From: Agapetus fuscipes
Taxonomy: Eukaryota; Arthropoda; Insecta; Trichoptera; Glossosomatidae
NCBI GenBank assembly: GCA_951799405.1
Contig: OX637359.1
Span: 4,150,201-4,214,200, forward strand
Reading direction: 5' to 3'
Length of the DNA: 64,000 bases
The notes beneath the pieces were generated by a model. It was not told where the DNA came from and did no database searches. It saw only the letters and a program-made list of their open reading frames with translations. This document shows, one piece after another, positions 58,960 to 64,000 of the stretch. The position numbers and the translations under genes were made by a program. The first letter of the stretch is position 1, and each line of letters begins with the position of its first letter.

Positions 58960-59508
58960 ATGTAGACGATGGATCTGAGAATGGCGGTACACAATGGCAT
59001 ATTGTTACCGACTTTGATGTATGGAAGTGAAGCATGGACAGTGAATGATAGCAAAATGAGTAAAATATGTACGGTGGAAATGAAGCATTTGAGAAGCATG
59101 TCAGGAAAAACTCTGAGGGATAGAGTTAGGAATGAATGGGAAAAAAAAGAATGTAATTTGAAAGAGGATGTGAAAGTTAAGGTACAAAAGAATGTGATGA
59201 GATGGTTTGGGCATGTGGAAAGAATAAATGATGATAGACCGACAAAGTATGTATACAAAGAAAGTGTGAAAGGAAAAAGAGGGAAGGGATGACCGAGAAA
59301 AGTATGGAGTGATCAGATTGAGGAGATTGTGAAAGAATGGGATATACAAAGTGAGCGTAAAAGAAGAAAATGCATGAAAAAGGTGATGGATATGAATAAA
59401 TTGAAAGAGGTATGTAATGATAGGAAAAAATGGAGGCAGCTCTGCAAAGGCTTTGGCCACCCCGAGCGGAATGGTGACAGAGTTACAGTTACAGTTACAG
59501 TAACCTGC
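58960..59508 (+). pseudogene. T-RTE LINE C-terminal region and 3' end
   Basis: Nearly continuous frame of about 165 codons: MAVHNGILLPTLMYGSEAWT, SMSGKTLRDRVRNEW, VMRWFGHVERINDDRPTKYV, KGKRGKG, then a TGA in place of the conserved arginine codon CGA, then PRKVWSDQIEEIVKEW, LKEVCNDRKKWRQLC. Ends in a TTACAG-repeat tail (59479-59502). The best T-RTE copy here. Confidence 0.85.
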
Positions 59509-59521
59509 CACTTCTTGTGGG

Positions 59522-59885
59522 GAATTTATAATCTATAATCTAAGTTGCAAGGATATATTCATTCAAAGCTCTCAGATGTATGCCCACAAATAAACACGTG
59601 TAGTTCGCGCTTATAAATGCTGATGTGTACTTACAAATAAAATCCAAACCTCAAATGAACATAAGCCCTGCAACTCTTGCTGACATTCCCTAAAACAGGG
59701 GTGACATTGGCAAAGTGAACCATTTTTTACAGTATGGGTGGTCAGCCTCATACCAACCTATAAGTCGAGGAATCGTCTGATAATTGCCATCATTTTGGTA
59801 GAAGAGGTCAGTGTCTTCACAGATGTGTCTCCACTGTGTTATGCCTTTGCACACTTCTTTTAAACTAAAAAAAATCCCTGCCACA
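59522..59885 (-). mobile_element. RTE-A 3' end, A-repeat joined to coding sequence
   Basis: Young-type A-repeat (59522-59772). The minus strand upstream encodes LKEVCKGITQWRHICEDTD and runs without a UTR into ATTCCTCGACTTATAGG. The A-repeat 5' boundary is the same as elsewhere, but here it is fused to a different RTE C-terminus. Confidence 0.75.
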
Positions 59886-59904
59886 ACCTGAAAAAAGTTT
59901 AAGA

Positions 59905-60065
59905 ATATTTCTGCCCTCCTTTGCTTTATTGCTCCAGTTTTTTATACAAAATACTAAGTTGGCATGTAAACAATAACTCATGTAAGTTTCATCGTAATCT
60001 GTTCAGTAGTTTAGGATTTCAAACAGTACAAACATACATACATCCGTGCGATTTTTTATATATTA
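59905..60065 (+). mobile_element. Retroposon 3' end of a widespread insect type
   Basis: GTTTCATCGTAATCTGTTCA, GTAGTTTAGGATTTCAAACA, then ACATACATACATCCGTGCG and TTTTTATATATTAGAAG. The pattern RTCGGTTCAGTAGTTT... and TATAATATTAG is common at insect retroposon 3' ends. The family is not resolved. Confidence 0.45.
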
Positions 60066-60189
60066 GAAGAATAGAGAGAAGATGAAAATGTGGAAATAAT
60101 ATAGAAACCTGAAATTAAAACGCTACAAATGGTGAGATACTATGTCCTTCCAAGCAGGCTTGCACATTAAAAAAATCGGAAACAAAATA

Positions 60190-60355
60190 TAATATTGATC
60201 AAATTAACAAAGTTTCAATTCACTTTTTACAATTTTATTTCTGTCTAGCATCATCAGGATAATGACAATTCCTTGACAATGACTTGTAGGCGAAAGTGCT
60301 AGACAAAAATAAAATTGTAAAAAGTGAATTGGAACTTTGTGAATTTGATTAATAT
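60190..60355. mobile_element. H2 fold-back pair
   Basis: Left arm AACAAAGTTTCAATTCAC and right arm GTGAATTGGAACTTTGTG are inverse over about 65 bp. The right motif keeps AGGCGAAAGTGCTAGACA but has a damaged core. The left keeps CTGATGA (inverse) with stem II deleted. Confidence 0.6.
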
Positions 60356-60477
60356 ACAATGGACTTTTACTGTGTAAACCACCAAACCCTTAAAAATACA
60401 AAATATAATCGCTAACAAGGCTAGCCAATTATTTGTTATTGTTTACGAAGAACCCTTATTACATAGACGTGTGACGC

Positions 60478-60562
60478 TTGCACAGTTTAACACCTTACCG
60501 CGTTTTCCCCGAAGGAATCGCATGTGGTGAGTAGAACCTATTTATTTTAAAGGTAAGGGAGC
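60478..60562 (-). mobile_element. C-SINE 3' fragment
   Basis: GCGTTTTCCCCGAAGGAATC, GCATGTGGTGAGTAGAACC. Confidence 0.6.
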
Positions 60563-60602
60563 TGGAATTTTACGTGTTGAAAGTGTTGGTACACAGTTTC
60601 AT

Positions 60603-60797
60603 CAAGATCGGTTCACTTTTGCCAATGCCACCCCGGTTCAGGGAACGGCGGCAGGAGTTGCAAGGTTTATGTTCATGTGAGGTTTTGCTTATTTATATGC
60701 ATACACGCAGAATGTGTAGGCGCTGTGGGCATGCATTTAATATGAGCCTTAAATGTTAACATACCTTTGGAGCTTAGATTATAGATAGATTATAGAT
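60603..60797 (+). mobile_element. A-repeat, 5'-truncated
   Basis: GGTTCACTTTTGCCAATGCC, GGGAACGGCGGCAGGAG, GGAGCTTAGATTATAGATA. Close to the 44405 copy. Confidence 0.8.
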
Positions 60798-60814
60798 ATT
60801 CATCATTTCACTTT

Positions 60815-61005
60815 TACGCTGCAGAAGCCCATCGTATGGGCGAAACTTCTGGAAGCTCCAGCTCGCCAAAGAACATCGTGGCTGCAAAACCTGTGAGAGT
60901 GGTTAGGCAAAAGCACCAAGTCTCTATTTCAAGCAACAGCGTCCAAAGTACAGCTCGCAGATTTTCGTTAGAAGTGGCACCTTAAAAAGAAGAGGAAGTG
61001 AGCCG
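60815..61005 (+). mobile_element. H1 fragment
   Basis: GCTGCAGAAGCCCATCGTAT, GGGCGAAACTTCTGG keep stem II (GCCCAT/ATGGGC) and GAAAC. An open frame of H1 type follows (AAKPVRVVRQKHQ). The CTGANGA core is not intact. No inverted copy. Confidence 0.5.
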
Positions 61006-61147
61006 AAAATAATGATTTATTCATGCAACTTAGATTATTGATGAATTACAGATTATTGAAAGCATTGAAAGAAAAGGCGAAGTGATGTTTTGAAAGCTGA
61101 CTTGACAAATAATAAACGGCAAGCGGTTTGAAAAAAATAATCCCTTA

Positions 61148-61262
61148 CGCCAGAGGTTCCCAAATTGGTCTATGCTAGCCCCCTAATGTCTATTTCTAAA
61201 AAATCGAGGTTCATGAAAGCTGAAATAAAAATTGGTACGACCAATACAGGGTCTGTCAGAGT
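61148..61262. mobile_element. hAT-like terminal fragment
   Basis: CAGAGGTTCCCAAATTGGTC resembles hAT terminal repeats. The partner end is not found. Confidence 0.35.
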
Positions 61263-61265
61263 GGA

Positions 61266-61385
61266 TAGTCGACCGGACTGTTGTCTGCTGGTCAACGATA
61301 CGGACTAGTTTTTGGAAGATTGTGGATTCAATTGCCTGCAAGTTTCTTTGCTAGGTTGAAAAGAACATTTTGCGTTACCAAAATT
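61266..61385 (+). mobile_element. B-SINE head fragment
   Basis: GACCGGACTGTTGTCTGCTG, GAAGATTGTGGATTCAATTG, TGCTAGGTTGAAAAGAAC. Confidence 0.5.
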
Positions 61386-61387
61386 GC

Positions 61388-61620
61388 ACAGGTAAGGGGA
61401 CAGGTCTTACGCCAATCCCTTCACTTGAAATGGGGGCTCCCTTGCTTCAGTAAGAGCGGGATATCAGTTCTTGTTAAGTCTGAGTAAACCTCCCCGGTTT
61501 TTCTTGGGTGTTTGAAATAAATCCTAAACGAAAAATAATTTCTGACACATTTAGTAGGAATGGGACCCGAGCTTTCGGCATGGAATACAAGAGTTCTACC
61601 AACTGAGGTATTCACTGGAC
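61388..61620 (-). mobile_element. C-SINE
   Basis: GGTCTTACGCCAATCCCTTC, GTCTGAGTAAACCTCCCCGG, GGGACCCGAGCTTTCGGCAT, TCTACCAACTGAGGTATTC. Confidence 0.7.
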
Positions 61621-61677
61621 TATAAAAGGGAAGGGAATGGCTAAATGTATTTTACCGGTCTGTAGTCTAGTTGTTGA

Positions 61678-61960
61678 AGCTACTGTAACTGTAACTGTAA
61701 CTCTGTCGCCATTCCGCTAGGGGTGGCCAGAGCCTCTGCAGAGTTGCCTCCATTTTTTCCTATCCTTACATACCTCTTTCAGTTCATTCATATCCATCAC
61801 CTTTTTCATGCATTTTCTTCTTTTACGCTCACTTTGTATATCCCATTCTTTCACAATCTCCTCAATCTGATCACTCCATACTTTTCTCGGTCGTCCCTTC
61901 CCTCTTTTTCCTTTCACACTTTCTTTGTATACATACTTTGTCAGACTATCATCTTGTATT
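61678..61960 (-). pseudogene. T-RTE LINE 3' end with TTACAG tail
   Basis: Minus-strand frame SVKGKRGKGRPRKVWSDQIE, EWDIQSERKRRKCMKKVMDM, LKEVCKDRKKWRQLCRGSGH, stop. Tail of GTTACAG units at 61680-61700. No stop within the fragment. Confidence 0.85.
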
Positions 61961-61984
61961 CCGAAGGACGTTAGTTCGGAAGAG

Positions 61985-62165
61985 GCGGAAAAAAATATTT
62001 ACATTTTTAAATATGCTCATGGCTGGGTTGAATTTTTTTGTCACCAAAACCGGCTTCACAGCAAATGGGTGTTGCTTGCAAATTTGCACTTTGTAGCGAC
62101 CAAGATTTCAGAGGGCTTTTGAGGTGTGATTCACACAAAAACAGCGCTTCCCAAAAGAAATATCC
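61985..62165 (+). mobile_element. B-SINE 3' part with L2-type tail
   Basis: TATGCTCATGGCTGGGTTG, TGCACTTTGTAGCGACCAAG, GGGCTTTTGAGGTGTGATTC, CACAAAAACAGCGCTTCCC. Confidence 0.7.
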
Positions 62166-62175
62166 ATATACGTAT

Positions 62176-62586
62176 TGTTACGAATTAAGGGTTCAAAAGT
62201 CTTTCAATTAAAAATACTGGTCTTCTTATACAGTTGTTTATTTTATACTTTTAATAATTTATTTTCACAAAGGTGGTCTAGACTATTCCATTACACTTGG
62301 TTTCTGTTCACTGGTTAACTTGGCTCTATGTAGTTGTAAAGCCCGTAGAAGACTGGCTCTGCAAGTAACTCACACCCTTCTTATACTCTTCAAAACAGTA
62401 CAATCTAGACCCATATTCGCTGGACAGTTCCAGAAAGGCGTAGTAATCATTATTTTTCGATGCTTCTGTTATTCAATGAAGTATTTTTATTTAATGATTC
62501 CTATCCACACAATACGATACAGAATTCTTATAACTATAACAAATACCTACTTATTTTAAATATTTATATTTCATATTTACATAACA
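62176..62586 (-). mobile_element. Solo LTR, 411 bp, second copy
   Basis: The plus strand starts TGTTACGAATTAAGG and ends ATTTACATAACA, the inverse of the LTR at 33383. Flanked by GTAT on both sides (62172-62175, 62587-62590). It lies 10 bp from the end of a B-SINE. Confidence 0.8.
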
Positions 62587-62631
62587 GTATATTGTATGTA
62601 TGTCGCAGTGTAAACGAGAGTACATAATTAA

Positions 62632-62706
62632 CCTGTCCGTAGTCTGGCGGTTAACGATACAGATTCAGAATCCGAAGATTGCGGGTTCGATTCGCTACAG
62701 AGAACA
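62632..62706 (+). mobile_element. B-type tRNA-like head only
   Basis: CTGTCCGTAGTCTGGCGGTT, TTGCGGGTTCGATTCGC. No body or tail. Confidence 0.6.
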
Positions 62707-62977
62707 AAATAGGAGATAATATATCGAAAGTCAAAAGGAAGTAAGGAATAAGCGAAGTTTTGGTTAAAAATAGTTATGAATGATATTCTACTTTAAAGAA
62801 ATCGCTCTTTCTAATGCGCTTACACCCATAGCTCTACGATGATTTTTGTTGTTGTTTATACCCAAGCAAACAACTGCGTTTTCGAAGTATGGTTTTGTTG
62901 TAACCGACAAGGTTTTGGCATTTTTTGTCCTAAAGGCGCTTGTGACATAAATTTTTTAAAGCTGTTTTGATTATACT

Positions 62978-63150
62978 TTTTAAAGTTTGTGTATTCACAC
63001 AGTGAAAATTCATTTTTATAAATAATTATAAAAAATTATAAAAAACACAGAGTTTTATTTTCACAAATTGAGTTTTTATTTCCACCTCAAGTACTTTCGA
63101 CTTATTCACGTCATTATCAAGAGGATACCTGTTTATATGTTTTGGATATA
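62978..63150 (-). mobile_element. H2 element with hammerhead-like motif
   Basis: Minus strand: stem I CCTC/GAGG, core TTGATAA (two deviations), stem II GAC/GTC, GAA, self-complementary AGTACT, then T. The body and end signature TTTTCACTGTGTGAATAC follow. Confidence 0.55.
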
Positions 63151-63402
63151 TGTTTATATGGATATATGTTTTGATTATAACGATTTGATGCAAAATAAAA
63201 AAGTTATGCCATTTTTCTGCAATCTCAAACTTTAAACTGCTCCCTTGAACAATTTAGTTGTTGTCGCTAATGCCCTATTGCCTTTTAACCGTCGATATAT
63301 ATTTTTTAATAATATACTCTTCACTGAATTGATAAAATCATCTTTCACAAAATTTTGCAGGTACAAAGTCCAGCCACTTTACTTGAAGGGATGATGATAG
63401 TA

Positions 63403-63572
63403 TCATCTATAATCTAAGTTGCAAGGATATATTCATTTAAAGCTCTCAGATGTATGCCCACAAACCAACACGTGTAGTTCGCGCTTACAAATGCTGAATG
63501 TGTACTTACAAAAAAATCCAAACCTCAAATGAACATAAGCCCCACAACTTTTGCCGTCCTTCCCTGACACAG
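63403..63572 (-). mobile_element. 5'-truncated A-repeat with 15-bp target duplication
   Basis: Flanked by GGGATGATGATAGTA (63388-63402, 63573-63587). Young subfamily. It is truncated at CCCTGACACAG, so only the 3' 170 bp integrated. This is direct evidence of LINE-type retroposition. Confidence 0.85.
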
Positions 63573-63587
63573 GGGATGATGATAGTA

Positions 63588-64000
63588 AACAAAAATAAAA
63601 TCATTATGGAGTCGACGAGGCAAAATACTTTGAGAATTTCGATTTGAACGAAAAAAAAAGTATTTTCTTTCAACCCTAAATTTCCCTTTTAATATTATTT
63701 ATGAAGATTACCGAGAGCTTTCATTGACAGGGATGAAAATAAGGGGAAGAGTGCGCTAAGAGTGCTTTAAAGATTTGTACGGGGACCGAGAATTGAAATT
63801 TTTTGTATGGATTTCATTATTTGAAAGGTTTTTTCTTCACCGCACAAGAGGCGCTAGGTGATGCAGGGTTATAATAATTTTAAGCGGGTGAAATGGGAAT
63901 TTATGTCAAAATCGTTTGTATTTTTAAAATACCTTTTAAAGGTTTTCGAACAAAAATCCTTTCCATTTTTTATGTGGCTTAAGGGTTTTGTTTACATTTT
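63588..64000. other. Unassigned
   Basis: No recognised feature to the end of the window. Confidence 0.3.

Overview
The window is animal genomic DNA, most likely from an arthropod (probably an insect). It is A/T-rich and made almost entirely of transposable elements and their debris. I recognise no complete host gene. One short open stretch at 23443-23655 (minus) is not repeat-like and could be a host exon. Most open frames here are repeat sequence read in an arbitrary frame.

The largest intact coding unit is a non-LTR retrotransposon of the Jockey superfamily on the minus strand at about 17863-21760. Its ORF2 (endonuclease plus reverse transcriptase) is open. Its ORF1 is split by a 347-bp hairpin insertion with a 12-bp target duplication. 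Other LINE material is fragmentary: an L2/CR1-like element (2320-2765, 8532-9320, 15280-15545), a Daphne/Kendo-like 3' end (39795-40255, here K), two RTE-like lineages (RTE-A and T-RTE, the latter ending in TTACAG repeats), other RTE fragments, and two head-to-head LINE 3' ends with ATT tails near 43.5-44.4 kb.

The rest is mostly a few short families, named here for convenience. A-repeat: about 260 bp, about 40 copies, the 3' end of RTE-A, ending in TAGATTA-type tails. B-SINE: tRNA-like Pol III head, two copies also carrying a 5S rRNA-derived head, with a body followed by one of three different 3' modules. C-SINE: tRNA-derived, ending GTAGCTTAGTTGCG. D-SINE: a third tRNA-derived family. H1 and H2: hairpin-forming elements carrying minimal hammerhead-ribozyme-like motifs with a self-complementary stem III, perhaps Penelope-like terminal repeats. 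FB: elements whose inverted ends are arrays of degenerate 15-16-bp modules. There are also solo LTRs with 4-bp target duplications and several TIR MITEs.

Layout: 0-6 kb, a 620-bp direct repeat, a TIR element holding an L2 fragment, a MITE and D-SINEs. 6-17 kb, the full 5S+tRNA SINE, L2 LINE, Harbinger-like MITE and B/C composites. 17-22 kb, the Jockey-type LINE. 22-29 kb, FB element, SINE multimers, a second H1 hairpin. 29-37 kb, RTE debris and a solo LTR. 37-50 kb, hammerhead H2 elements, FB arrays, deleted B-C composites. 50-55 kb, large inverted and tandem arrays. 55-64 kb, MITE, RTE fragments, H1/H2 remnants and a second solo LTR.

The elements interact: autonomous LINEs appear to have lent their 3' ends to SINEs (L2 and K tails on B-SINE), and nesting gives relative insertion ages. 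All family assignments come from reading the sequence by eye; no database search or folding program was run.
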